This document shows positions 17,844 through 27,485 of a stretch of 64,000 nucleotides of DNA, piece by piece; position 1 is the stretch's first letter; each line of letters opens with the position of its first letter. The DNA comes from CAMDPA01 sp965223035 (GTDB lineage: Bacteria; Pseudomonadota; Alphaproteobacteria; Rhizobiales; Hyphomicrobiaceae). The stretch is from positions 5,084,001-5,148,000 of the forward strand of contig OZ244980.1 of assembly GCA_965223035.1 (NCBI GenBank), read 5' to 3'. The translations under genes were made by a program, and so were the position numbers. The notes under the pieces are model-generated. The model saw nothing but the letters and a program-made list of their open reading frames with translations. It was not told where the DNA came from and made no database searches.

Positions 17844-19676
17844 TCAGGCGATCGCCTCCATCGCTTCCAATTCATCGATCATACGCTCCAATAATCCCAG
17901 CCCCATCCGCCAGAACGCCGGCTGCGAGGCATCGAGCCCGAACGGCTTCAGCAGCTCCGAATGGTGTTTGGAGCCGCCGGCCATCAACATTGCAAAATAC
18001 TTCTGCACGAAGCCAGCATGCGCCTGTTCATAAAGTGCATAAAGCGAGTTCACCAAGCAATCGCCGAACGCATAAGCATAGACGTAGAACGGCGAGTGCA
18101 CGAAGTGTGGGATGTAGCACCAGAACACCTCGTAGCCCGGCTTGCAGGCCACGCTGTCGCCGAGGCTCTCGTGTTGCACGTCCATCCAGAAGCGGTTGAG
18201 ATCGTCGCTGGTCAATTCACCGTCCCGACGCGCCTGGTGAACCTTGCGCTCGAATGTATAGAACGCAATTTGGCGTACCACGGTGTTGATCATGTCCTCG
18301 ACTTTGCCCGCGATCATGGCCTTGCGTTCGCGCGGGTCGGTGGTTGCTTCGAGCAATGCGCGAAAGGTCAACATCTCGCCGAACACCGACGCCGTTTCGG
18401 CCAAGGTCAACGGGGTTTGCGCCAGCAGCGGCCCTTGTTGCGCGGCCAGCACCTGATGCACGCCATGCCCCAATTCATGCGCTAAGGTCATGACATCGCG
18501 CGTCTTGCCCTGATAGTTCAACAGCACGTAGGGGTGCGCAGAAGGCACCGTCGGATGCGCGAATGCGCCGGGCGCCTTGCCCGGCCTGACCGGTGCGTCG
18601 ATCCACCCTTGCTTGAAGAATTTCGCGGCGATGTCCGACATCTCCTGGGCGAAACCACCGTAGGCGTCGAGCACGATCGTCTGCGCCTGCGACCAGGTGA
18701 TCAAGCGCTCCGACTTTTCCGGCAGCGGCGCATTGCGGTCCCAGTGCGACAACTGCTCCATGCCAAGCCAGCGGGCTTTCATGCGATAGTAGCGATGCGA
18801 CAATCGGGGGTAGCTGTCCCGCACGGCGCTGACCAGCGCGTCGACCACCGGGGCCTCGACCTTGTTCGACAGATGCCGCGCATCCGCCACATCGCGAAAA
18901 CCGCGCCAACGGTCCGAGATCTCCTTGTCCTTGGCCAACGTGTTGGTAATCAGTGTGAACAGTCGCACGTTCTCGGTGAAGACGGTGGCAAGGGCCTCTG
19001 CGGCCGCGCGACGCTTCGGTTCCGCGCCGTTCGATAAAAGGTTGAGCGTCGGCTCAAGCGCCAACGGCTGGGTTTCACCCTCGACCGGAAACTTGAGCGC
19101 CGTCATCGTCTCGTTGAACAGTCGGTTCCAAGCGCCACGCGCGGTTTGCGACTTTTCATGGAACAGTTGTTCTATTCTTTCTTCGAGCTGGTATGGCTTT
19201 TCCATGCGCAGATCGTCGAGCCAGGGCTTGTAGCGGGCGAGCTTGGGCGCCTCCAGCGCTTTGGCCAGGATGTCGTCCGGGATCGTGTTAAGCTCCAGCT
19301 CGAAAAAAATCAGATCCGAGGTAATCGCCGTCAGCTTTTCCGACATATCGCCGTAGAACTTGGCGCGCTCCGGATCCGCCTGGTCGGCGGCGTAGAGCAA
19401 CCCGGCATAGGAGCCGAGCCGGCCGAGCAGGTCGGACAGGTCTTCATAGGCGATCACGGCCTCGGCCAGTTTGCCGCCATCATGTGCGAGTGCGAGCAGC
19501 TGGCCTTGATAATCAGTTTTAATTTGCTGGGCCTTGCGGGTCGCCGCCTCGAGGTCACCCGCAACCTCCGGATCATCTGTCGCCTGATAAAGATCGGCAA
19601 GATTCCACTCTGGCATCGGGCCCAGCTCAACGGTGTCGGTGGTCTGCGGCGACGCGTGCGCAGTGTTCATGATCAC
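17844..19676 (-). CDS. pepF: Oligoendopeptidase F (M3B metallopeptidase)
   Basis: Cytoplasmic zinc peptidase cutting short peptides, about 610 residues, the usual size. The zinc motif HExxH is HELGHGVHQ in MTLAHELGHGVHQVLAAQ, with the third ligand Glu in TLAETASVFGE. The N-terminal WNLADLYQATDDPEV and C-terminal FGDCLVNSLYALYEQ match the PepF/M3B family. The first possible start is a GTG at 19676; an ATG two codons later (19670) is equally good. The product probably recycles peptides. No operon partner downstream. Confidence 0.92.
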   Translation of the reverse strand: MIMNTAHASPQTTDTVELGPMPEWNLADLYQATDDPEVAGDLEAATRKAQQIKTDYQGQLLALAHDGGKLAEAVIAYEDLSDLLGRLGSYAGLLYAADQADPERAKFYGDMSEKLTAITSDLIFFELELNTIPDDILAKALEAPKLARYKPWLDDLRMEKPYQLEERIEQLFHEKSQTARGAWNRLFNETMTALKFPVEGETQPLALEPTLNLLSNGAEPKRRAAAEALATVFTENVRLFTLITNTLAKDKEISDRWRGFRDVADARHLSNKVEAPVVDALVSAVRDSYPRLSHRYYRMKARWLGMEQLSHWDRNAPLPEKSERLITWSQAQTIVLDAYGGFAQEMSDIAAKFFKQGWIDAPVRPGKAPGAFAHPTVPSAHPYVLLNYQGKTRDVMTLAHELGHGVHQVLAAQQGPLLAQTPLTLAETASVFGEMLTFRALLEATTDPRERKAMIAGKVEDMINTVVRQIAFYTFERKVHQARRDGELTSDDLNRFWMDVQHESLGDSVACKPGYEVFWCYIPHFVHSPFYVYAYAFGDCLVNSLYALYEQAHAGFVQKYFAMLMAGGSKHHSELLKPFGLDASQPAFWRMGLGLLERMIDELEAMEAIA

Positions 19677-19909
19677 CCATCCTTAGTTCGTGACGGCCGC
19701 GAAGGCGGTCGTTGCTCGCGACCAAGCGATTCCGACCAGTTGTCCTGGCCTAGAGCTAATTCGCCGATTTTCAGTCCTACGTCAAAGCAGGCGATGGTCA
19801 GATTGTGGCGTGCCAGCCCCAGCACGGTTCGCCCATCAACCGAGCATTTACCCTTGTCGTGCACATTCTGCCTGTCGATCAGGCAGCGCGCCAGTTCCGC
19901 TCGGGCCAT
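19673..19909 (-). CDS. Possible small ORF upstream of pepF, unknown
   Basis: A 78-codon frame starting ATG at 19909 and ending with TGA that overlaps the GTG start of pepF by three bases, the spacing seen in coupled genes. The sequence (AELARCLIDRQNVHDKGKCS, DGRTVLGLARHNLTIACFDV) resembles no family I know. No ribosome site is visible, and it sits in the divergent promoter gap of the response regulator gene, so it may be chance. Confidence 0.25.
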   Translation of the reverse strand: MARAELARCLIDRQNVHDKGKCSVDGRTVLGLARHNLTIACFDVGLKIGELALGQDNWSESLGREQRPPSRPSRTKDG

Positions 19910-19968
19910 GTTTGACGACGCGAGCCTAAGTCGGCCAGTCCGTGTTATTGCGTTAGGTAGAGTAACCC

Positions 19969-21471
<1,503 letters not shown>

Positions 21472-21775
21472 CTGCGAACAAGTTTGTGTACGCATGTTAG
21501 GGCAACCTGCTTGTCATCGGAATCGGAACGATCCCGATGACAAGCAGAAAGTTGCTCACCACTTTATGGACGATGATCTGGCGGTGGCGCGGCCGCGATA
21601 GAGCGCGTCCATTCGTACGCCTATCACAGGTTGCTCAAGTAGTGCTGCTACGTGTGTTATCCACGCCACAGATCGCGTGAGCAAACAAAGCAGGGGGCGG
21701 GGCACTCGGCTGATCGGTGTGCAAACGCCGGCGAATAAGCTAGCGTCCCGCCAGATTTGCGGAGGATTTTTGCGC
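21472..21775. other. intergenic with palindromic repeat
   Basis: About 300 bases. It holds the module-A copy described at 21498-21580; the rest, up to the L,D-transpeptidase ribosome site at 21761, shows nothing clear. Confidence 0.4.
21498..21580. repeat. Palindromic repeat A with partial B end
   Basis: TAGGGCAACCTGCTTGTCATC pairs with GATGACAAGCAGAAAGTTGC. The stem has changed from CTTTAATC to CTTGTCATC on one side and correspondingly on the other, so pairing is kept. It is followed by the linker CACTTTATGGACGATGATC, a module B reduced to its outer end. Confidence 0.85.
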
Positions 21776-23845
21776 ATGCCCGGACTTTTTGCCCAATCGG
21801 CGGGCCCACTTGCGGAGCGATCTTTTGCATCGTTGTTGCTCAGCACGCTGCTTGTCGTAACGGGTGTGCCTATTATTGCACCATCGGCGCGCGCCCAGGA
21901 CGCCCCGCCGGTCGCGACGCCGGGCGTCGCACCAACGGCTCAGCCGGCCGGGCAGCGCGAGCCTGATAGATCTGCGAGCCCGGCCATCGGCGCCGCCGAC
22001 ACGCGGCAAGACGCGCGCGGCGTGATCGACCACCCGCCAGCTCTAGGCAACCCCCCGACACGTTCCGATGAAGATGGCCGACCCGCCGCGGCAAACGCGG
22101 ATACCGCTGCCCACCCTGCTGCCCACCCTGAGGTGGCGTCGGGCGCCGACATGGCGTTGTCCAATTCAACGCAGCTAGAACCGGCCAAACGGGCCGCCGA
22201 TTCTGAGCTGGCCCAACCATCCGCACACCCCGACGCAACCGATCCCGGTCCAGCGGTGGCGCCCCAAGCCGCTGCCGCTGCTGCATCCGATGCGGGTGAC
22301 GCCAGCGCCACCGCCAACGTGCAGGCACCCAAACCCGATCCGATAGGCCCGGTCGTCATCGCCGAGGCGAAGCAGATCGGGACGACGTCGACCGACAAGG
22401 TGGATGTTGCCGGTCTTGAGGCGTTCTACACTGCCAACCCCGACCGATGGATTTGGCTCAGCGCGGGCGAGGTCACCGCCGGCGCACGACGCGTGATCGC
22501 TGCCATCGGCGGCGCTGATGATTGGGGGCTCAGGGCGTCGGATTTCAAGCGGCCCGATCCGCCGTCGGATGCAAGCCTGCAAGCGCTGGCTCGGTTCGAG
22601 GCAACGTTGTCGCTTGCCGTGCTGAAGTATGCGCGGCACGCCCGCGGCGGACGGATCGACCCGCTGCGGCTGTCCGACAATCTGGATCGCCAACCGCCGC
22701 TGCCGGACCCCAAACAGGTTTTGACGGAGATTGCCGCCAGCGATGCACCGGATGCATATTTGCTGCAGCATCACCCACAACATGCTCAATTCAAGAAGCT
22801 GCGACAGCTCTACCTGGCCTTGCGCGATGGCCGGACCGACGGCCGGTCCGCCGATCCCGGAGCCGATCTTGAAACCGGGGCTGAGGCACGACGCGATGGT
22901 GCTGCCCGCACAGCCTCGGACCGGAAACAGCGGCGGCGGCCCAAACAGCGCCTGACCGCTGAAAGGGTGCTCCTCAACATGGAGCAGTGGCGGTGGATGC
23001 CGCGCGAATTGGGCAGCCTCCACGTCTGGAACAACATTCCGGAATTTCGGATCCGGATCATGAAGAACGGGCGCGCGATCTATAACGAGCGCATGATCGT
23101 CGGCAAGGTGGACAAGCAGACGCCGATCTTTTCCAAGGATATGCAGTCGATCGTCTTTCATCCGGGCTGGGGTGTGCCCAACAGCATCAAGGTGCAAGAG
23201 CTGCTCCCCGGGCTGCTGCGTGGCCGCGATACGTTCGCACGCAACGGCCTCAGAGCCACCTATCGCGGCCGGCCGATTGAGCCGATGGAGATCGATTGGA
23301 CGGTCACCGATATCCGCCATTTGACCGTCATCCAGCCACCTGGTGGGCGCAACGTGCTCGGCGTCGTCAAGTTCCAATTCCCTAACAAGCATGCGATCTA
23401 CATGCACGACACGCCGAGCAAAAATCTGTTCAAGTCCAAAGTCAGAATGTTCAGCCATGGCTGCATGCGGATCAACAAGCCGGTGCGATTGGCCGAGATC
23501 ATTTTGGCCGAAACCGGAGGCTGGCGGCCGCGGCGTGTGGCCAGTCTGATCCGGAGCGGTCCGAAGGACAATAAGGTGATGCTCAAGCAGCCGGTCCCGG
23601 TCCATGTCACCTACTTCACCGTCACGGTCGGCGGGGACGGTAAACCGCAGGTGTTCTCGGACGGTTATGGCCACGAGCGGAAAATTCGTCTGGGCCTGGC
23701 TGGCAAGGCGCACCTGATCGTCAAAAAAAGGGTCAACCTGTCCAAGGTTCGCGCCGAGGTGCTCAAGCGCGCCGCCGGCTCGTATTACGGCAGCTATGCC
23801 AGCCGCAGTACCAGTTGGACGCAGAATGTCTTCAACGAGGACTGA
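21776..23845 (+). CDS. L,D-transpeptidase, YcbB/LdtD-type
   Basis: Periplasmic peptidoglycan cross-linking enzyme of 689 residues. The ATG at 21776 is chosen because GGAGGA lies nine bases before it. It gives a signal peptide FASLLLSTLLVVTG...ARA. A long Ala/Pro-rich region (about 45-200) follows, then a helical/scaffold part resembling YcbB. The YkuD catalytic domain (~400-600) has HDTPSKNLF and SHGCMRINKP; the nucleophile is Cys563. It forms 3-3 cross-links insensitive to most penicillins. An upstream ATG at 21677 is unlikely. Four L,D-transpeptidases occur in this window. Confidence 0.9.
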   Translation: MPGLFAQSAGPLAERSFASLLLSTLLVVTGVPIIAPSARAQDAPPVATPGVAPTAQPAGQREPDRSASPAIGAADTRQDARGVIDHPPALGNPPTRSDEDGRPAAANADTAAHPAAHPEVASGADMALSNSTQLEPAKRAADSELAQPSAHPDATDPGPAVAPQAAAAAASDAGDASATANVQAPKPDPIGPVVIAEAKQIGTTSTDKVDVAGLEAFYTANPDRWIWLSAGEVTAGARRVIAAIGGADDWGLRASDFKRPDPPSDASLQALARFEATLSLAVLKYARHARGGRIDPLRLSDNLDRQPPLPDPKQVLTEIAASDAPDAYLLQHHPQHAQFKKLRQLYLALRDGRTDGRSADPGADLETGAEARRDGAARTASDRKQRRRPKQRLTAERVLLNMEQWRWMPRELGSLHVWNNIPEFRIRIMKNGRAIYNERMIVGKVDKQTPIFSKDMQSIVFHPGWGVPNSIKVQELLPGLLRGRDTFARNGLRATYRGRPIEPMEIDWTVTDIRHLTVIQPPGGRNVLGVVKFQFPNKHAIYMHDTPSKNLFKSKVRMFSHGCMRINKPVRLAEIILAETGGWRPRRVASLIRSGPKDNKVMLKQPVPVHVTYFTVTVGGDGKPQVFSDGYGHERKIRLGLAGKAHLIVKKRVNLSKVRAEVLKRAAGSYYGSYASRSTSWTQNVFNED

Positions 23846-23865
23846 GCCTTACATCAGTTCCGCGT

Positions 23866-23927
23866 TAGAGCAACCTGCCTTGAATCGGAACCGGCTTTGC
23901 GGTTCCGATTTAAGGCGCGATGACATA
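23866..23927. repeat. Palindromic repeat, hybrid half-A/half-B
   Basis: TAGAGCAACCTGCCTTGAATC (A type) continues into the B loop GGAACCGGCTTTGCGGTTCC and ends TTTAAGGCGCGATGACATAG. Same hybrid structure as at 5551-5614. Confidence 0.85.
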
Positions 23928-24131
23928 GCCGGACTCGCCGTGCCGGCCCAGCGTTTGTCGTCGACCCTGACCGCAGCCCGGCTGCCGGCGAAGGCAGCGA
24001 TTGGCGATCGGCTTGACGGTATCTGGCAGTCCCGCCGGGGGAGCGTTCCAGGGTTCGTTGGAACCATCTGAACGACCGGCAAGGCGAATCCCGCCCAAGG
24101 CCGGCAAGCGTTCTGGCCGTCGCCGTTACGG

Positions 24132-24965
24132 TTATGCCAACGTCCGCAACACCTCGTCGTGGACACGGGGGTCCCCGGTCGCCACGATGCGCCCGCCCCG
24201 TCCAGCCGGTCCGCCGTCCCAGCTGGTGACCTGTCCGCCGGCCTGCTCGATGATCGGGATCAGCGCCGCAATGTCAAACGGCTTCAGGCCGGCCTCGACA
24301 ATGACGTCGATGTGGCCGGCCGCCAACAGACAATAGGCGTAGCAGTCGCCGCCGTAGCGGCACGCGCGCACCCGCTCCTTGACCCGCCGAAAGCCCCGTT
24401 GCTCGGTGCCGGCGGCGAACAAGTCCGGGTGGGTGGTGGTGAGCATGGCATCAGCCAAGGCCGCGCAGGGGCGAACCCGGACCCGTCGCTGCCGGCCTTC
24501 CGGGCCGCGAAAATAGCTGTTGCGGCCGGCCGACCAAAAGCGCTCACGGGTGTAGGGCTGGTCCATGATGCCTAGCACGGCTTGCCCATCGTGCGTCAGT
24601 CCGATCAGCGTTCCCCATAGCGGCAAACCAAGCACAAACGCGCGCGTGCCATCGATCGGGTCGACGATCCATTGCCAGCTCGCATCCTGGCGTTCGCTGC
24701 CATATTCTTCGCCCAGGAGGCCGTGCTCGGGAAACTGTGTCTTCACCAACCGGCGAATGACGCGCTCGGCCGCACGGTCCGCCGCCGTGACCGGATCATA
24801 GCCGCCGTCTACTGCCTTGTTGTCAATGGTCAACTTGCGCCTGAAATGCGGAAGGATGGCGGCGCCGGCCTCGTCGGCGAGGCGGTGGGCAAATGGTAGC
24901 AGCTGCGATGTCACTGACGGCTGCGTTCGGGTCACGACGGCCGGCCTCCGTTGCTCGAAATCCAA
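24132..24965 (-). CDS. Inositol monophosphatase family protein (HisN/SuhB-like)
   Basis: Mg2+-dependent sugar or histidinol phosphatase, 277 residues. Family motifs: DPVTAADRAAE (residues ~57-67), LLGEEYGSE with the metal Glu, WIVDPIDGTRAFV (metal Asp pair, ~97-109), and the C-terminal TSWDGGPAG. The closest match from memory is histidinol-phosphatase HisN, with inositol-1-phosphatase (SuhB) as the alternative. Its 5' end faces the small RNA at 25107-25197, an arrangement that gave the suhB RNA its name in other alphaproteobacteria. No his genes are adjacent. Confidence 0.85.
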   Translation of the reverse strand: MDFEQRRPAVVTRTQPSVTSQLLPFAHRLADEAGAAILPHFRRKLTIDNKAVDGGYDPVTAADRAAERVIRRLVKTQFPEHGLLGEEYGSERQDASWQWIVDPIDGTRAFVLGLPLWGTLIGLTHDGQAVLGIMDQPYTRERFWSAGRNSYFRGPEGRQRRVRVRPCAALADAMLTTTHPDLFAAGTEQRGFRRVKERVRACRYGGDCYAYCLLAAGHIDVIVEAGLKPFDIAALIPIIEQAGGQVTSWDGGPAGRGGRIVATGDPRVHDEVLRTLA

Positions 24966-25072
24966 GTATTAATCCACACTAGCACAGGGAAAGGCGCTGC
25001 GGCTCTGCCGCTAGATTGTTGCATATTAACAACCCACACTTGTGAACATCGCACTCGGCCCGATCATTTTCG

Positions 25073-25100
25073 CTTGCTTTATGCCACGAATGCCTACATA
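25073..25100 (+). promoter_or_regulatory. Candidate promoter of the sRNA
   Basis: A -35-like CTTGCT at 25073 and a -10-like TACATA at 25095, 16 bases apart, would start transcription near 25107. Inferred from position and fit only. Confidence 0.4.
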
Positions 25101-25106
25101 GCGAGA

Positions 25107-25197
25107 TTATGGTTGGTTGGCTTGCTGAGCCAACGCCATTGCCCACTTGGGCGTTTCCTCCCTAGACTTGGGCCGTCCTCGACGGCCCTCTTTTCTT
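25107..25197 (+). ncRNA. mmgR: suhB/MmgR (αr8)-type small RNA
   Basis: Three hairpins in order: GTTGGCT/AGCCAAC (25116-25134), GCCC/GGGC (25141-25152), then a single-stranded GTTTCCTCCCTAGACTT, and a final GGGCCGTC-CTC-GACGGCCC stem (25170-25188) followed by TCTTTTCTT, an intrinsic terminator. The unpaired TTTCCTCCCT is, from memory, the conserved motif of the αr8/MmgR family (Rfam suhB). It is complementary to ribosome binding sites, and the RNA in Sinorhizobium works with Hfq in carbon/PHB storage control. It lies next to an inositol-phosphatase-family gene, as in the original suhB RNA context. The 5' end is estimated. Confidence 0.75.
25170..25197 (+). terminator. Rho-independent terminator of the sRNA
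   Basis: 8-9 bp GC stem with a CTC loop followed by TCTTTTCTT, at the 3' end of the sRNA. Confidence 0.85.
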
Positions 25198-25296
25198 ATC
25201 GCTGAGGCGTGTTTGGGTCCTTCAGCGCATGCTGCCGCATTGGCCAACAGTCGACCATGGGCGGGGTCGTTCCTGCTATCGTCGCGTTCCCATCTG

Positions 25297-25421
25297 CGTT
25301 TCAGCGTGAGCTGGAGCCAACTGAACGATCGGCCACCCATGACATCCAGCCATTGGCCGGCGGGTGGAGGAACGGGGCGGGGAGCGGGATGGTTCCAGCT
25401 TATATTGAAACGCTATAAGGC
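25297..25421. repeat. Pair of inverted GGTTCCAGCT repeats
   Basis: GCGTTTCAGCGTGAGCTGGAGCC (25297 onward) and GCGGGATGGTTCCAGC...ATTGAAACGCTATAA (25385-25421) face each other around about 70 bases containing CATTGGCCGGCGGGTGG. The pair looks like the two ends of one small repeat unit. Confidence 0.7.
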
Positions 25422-25444
25422 GGGTATGATCACGGTGCGTTTCC

Positions 25445-25503
25445 TAGATCATCGCGCCTTAAATCGGAATCGGAACGATCCCGATTAAAGGCAGGTTGCT
25501 CTA
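25445..25503. repeat. Palindromic repeat, half-B/half-A hybrid
   Basis: TAGATCATCGCGCCTTAAATC joined to GGAATCGGAACGATCCCGAT and TAAAGGCAGGTTGCTCTA. The last CTA (25501-25503) is the stop codon of ftsI on the minus strand. Confidence 0.88.
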
Positions 25504-27135
25504 GTGGGGCACCACCCCCAACAGCGGTCCGGTTCGGGCGATGATGCGCGCCACCACGGGTGCAGCGGTGGTGCCGGCGGTGATCCGCCCGTCGTTTGAT
25601 TTGGCATCGATCAAGGTGACCAGAACCAGATACTTGGGGGTCGCGATCGGAAACACGCCGACAAACGACGCGTTGACCGAGGTGGACAGATAGCCCCTGC
25701 GTCCCACCCGTTCAGCGGTGCCGGTCTTTCCACCGATCTCGATTCCGGGCACCGAGGCGCGACGTCCGGTACCGCGGGCGACCACCTCGCGCATCAAACG
25801 CCGGATGGTTGCGCTGGTCTTGGCCGAGATCACTTGCTGGCCTGCAGTCGACGCCGGTAAAGCGCTTACCAGCGAGCTGAGGAAGGTTGGCGTGACGGTG
25901 AGCCCGCCGTTCACCATCGCGGCGGCGGCAGCAGCGAACTGCAGTGGGGTGACCGCGATCCCATGCCCATAGGCGATGGTTGCGGCCTGCACATCACCCC
26001 AGCGTTTTGGCAGCTGGGGCGGGGCCAGTGCCTTGATGTCGGAGCGTCGGCGGTCGGTGAGCCCGATGCGCCTTAGAAACGCCCGTTGCCGGTCGACGCC
26101 GGCCAACAGGGCGAGCCGCGCTGCGCCCACGTTCGAGGATTGAACGAAGACGTCTCGTACGCTCAGCGGGCGCTGGGTGTGACGAGCGTCCCTCAGCTTC
26201 CAACCACTGAGGCGCAAGGGCTGGTGCGCGTTGACCGTCGTATCAATCGAGACGATCCCGGCGTCCAGCGTCATCGCCACGGTGAATATCTTAAACACCG
26301 AGCCGAGTTCGTAGGTGGCGACCTGAAGGCGATCGATGCGATCCGCTTCGAGGACCTCGATCGGTTTGTTTGGGTCGACGTCCGGGCGTGAGGCTGCGGC
26401 CAACACGTCACCCGTGTTCACGTCCATGATCAGGCCGGCCGCCGCGCTGGCCGAATAGCGCTGGGTGGCGGCCGCCAATTCCTGCTCGAGGCTATGCTGC
26501 GCGCCCAGGTCAATGGTCAAGGCGACCGGAGGTTGCTCATAATCTCCAGCCAAGCCGGATTGCAGACCGTACAATCGATCGATGCGGCGCTCCACCCCAG
26601 CCATGCCCTTGTTGTCGACATTGACGTGACCGAGGATGTGGCCGGCCAAACGTCCCTGCGGGTAGGTGCGCTTGGGCTCGGCGCGAAAGGCCAGGCCGGG
26701 TTGACCCAATTCGTGAATCCGTTGAGCGACAGCCGGCGACAAGCCGCGCTCGATCCAAACGAAGCGGCGCTTCTTGTCGGCGAGCTTGCTGCGCAAGCGC
26801 CGCTGATCCAGTTCTGGTAACTGAGCGGCCAGCAATTCTGCGGCCTCGTCGGGATCGACCACCAGTGATGGATCGGCAAACAGCGATTGGAATGTCAGAT
26901 CGGTCGCCAACAACCGTCCGTTTCGATCGACGATGTCGGGCCTGGCGAAGGTCTGGACGATCGGCGCGGCGGTGTTGAGCCGCAACTGGCCTTGGCCGAT
27001 CCAAGCCAAGCGCATCACCTGCGATGCGACAATGCCAAAGGCTAACGCGAACAAAGCCGCGAACAGTCTTGTCGGTCCCGCCCAGTCACGACGCCACGAG
27101 ACGCTCGCTAAGTCGATCGGCGTGGCCAGGTTCAT
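25501..27135 (-). CDS. ftsI: Peptidoglycan D,D-transpeptidase FtsI (PBP3)
   Basis: Class B penicillin-binding protein that makes septal peptidoglycan, 544 residues. A single N-terminal membrane anchor (LFAALFALAFGIVASQVM, ~24-41) is followed by the dimerisation domain (FARPDIVDRNGRLLATDL) and the transpeptidase domain. The active-site SxxK is ELGSVFKIF, SxN is SSNVGAARL, and KTG is GKTGTAERVG. It is nine bases after ftsL in the dcw order. Unusually the cluster stops here: no murE follows, and the stop codon is provided by a palindromic repeat. Confidence 0.93.
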   Translation of the reverse strand: MNLATPIDLASVSWRRDWAGPTRLFAALFALAFGIVASQVMRLAWIGQGQLRLNTAAPIVQTFARPDIVDRNGRLLATDLTFQSLFADPSLVVDPDEAAELLAAQLPELDQRRLRSKLADKKRRFVWIERGLSPAVAQRIHELGQPGLAFRAEPKRTYPQGRLAGHILGHVNVDNKGMAGVERRIDRLYGLQSGLAGDYEQPPVALTIDLGAQHSLEQELAAATQRYSASAAAGLIMDVNTGDVLAAASRPDVDPNKPIEVLEADRIDRLQVATYELGSVFKIFTVAMTLDAGIVSIDTTVNAHQPLRLSGWKLRDARHTQRPLSVRDVFVQSSNVGAARLALLAGVDRQRAFLRRIGLTDRRRSDIKALAPPQLPKRWGDVQAATIAYGHGIAVTPLQFAAAAAAMVNGGLTVTPTFLSSLVSALPASTAGQQVISAKTSATIRRLMREVVARGTGRRASVPGIEIGGKTGTAERVGRRGYLSTSVNASFVGVFPIATPKYLVLVTLIDAKSNDGRITAGTTAAPVVARIIARTGPLLGVVPH

Positions 27136-27144
27136 GCCATCGCC

Positions 27145-27456
27145 TCACCGCCGATTCGGCCTGAGCGCGGACGAGGCGGACGGCGGCGGCGCGTTGAGCT
27201 GGTCGATGTTGAGGTAATCCGATCGCCGGGCCGGGCGCATGCCGAGTTGACGCGCGGCCGCCTCGATCCGCTTCGGCCGCACCAGGAAGGCGCGTTCAGC
27301 GCGCAACACGGCGATCTCCTCCGCCAGCAGCTTGTGCTGCTTTTCCAGCTTGACGAGGTAGTGCGCCTGGCGGCGGGTCTCGACGCTTTGCGCGTAGAGC
27401 ACGTAGGCCGCGGCGAGCGTGAGAACGACAGCAAACACGATCGATCCAAAGCGCAT
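27145..27456 (-). CDS. ftsL: Cell division protein FtsL-like
   Basis: Small bitopic division protein, 103 residues. The N-terminal membrane segment (SIVFAVVLTLAAAYVLYAQ, ~5-23) is followed by a coiled-coil/leucine-zipper-like stretch LVKLEKQHKLLAEEIAVLRAE (~34-54) and LGMRPARRSDYLNIDQL. Sequence is poorly conserved in this family; position between rsmH and ftsI (nine bases before ftsI) is the strongest argument. It would form the FtsQLB complex that activates FtsWI. Confidence 0.85.
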   Translation of the reverse strand: MRFGSIVFAVVLTLAAAYVLYAQSVETRRQAHYLVKLEKQHKLLAEEIAVLRAERAFLVRPKRIEAAARQLGMRPARRSDYLNIDQLNAPPPSASSALRPNRR

Positions 27457-27485
27457 AGCCAGCGGCCTTTCCTGTTGCTTGCGCC

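Noticed and set aside
22175..23713. Long minus-strand frame opposite the YcbB-type gene
   Set aside because: Antisense shadow; no domain, and the plus-strand gene has a ribosome site and catalytic motif.
24951..25205. Plus-strand frame of 84 codons over the sRNA
   Set aside because: The region is explained by the hairpins and terminator of the sRNA; no ribosome site.
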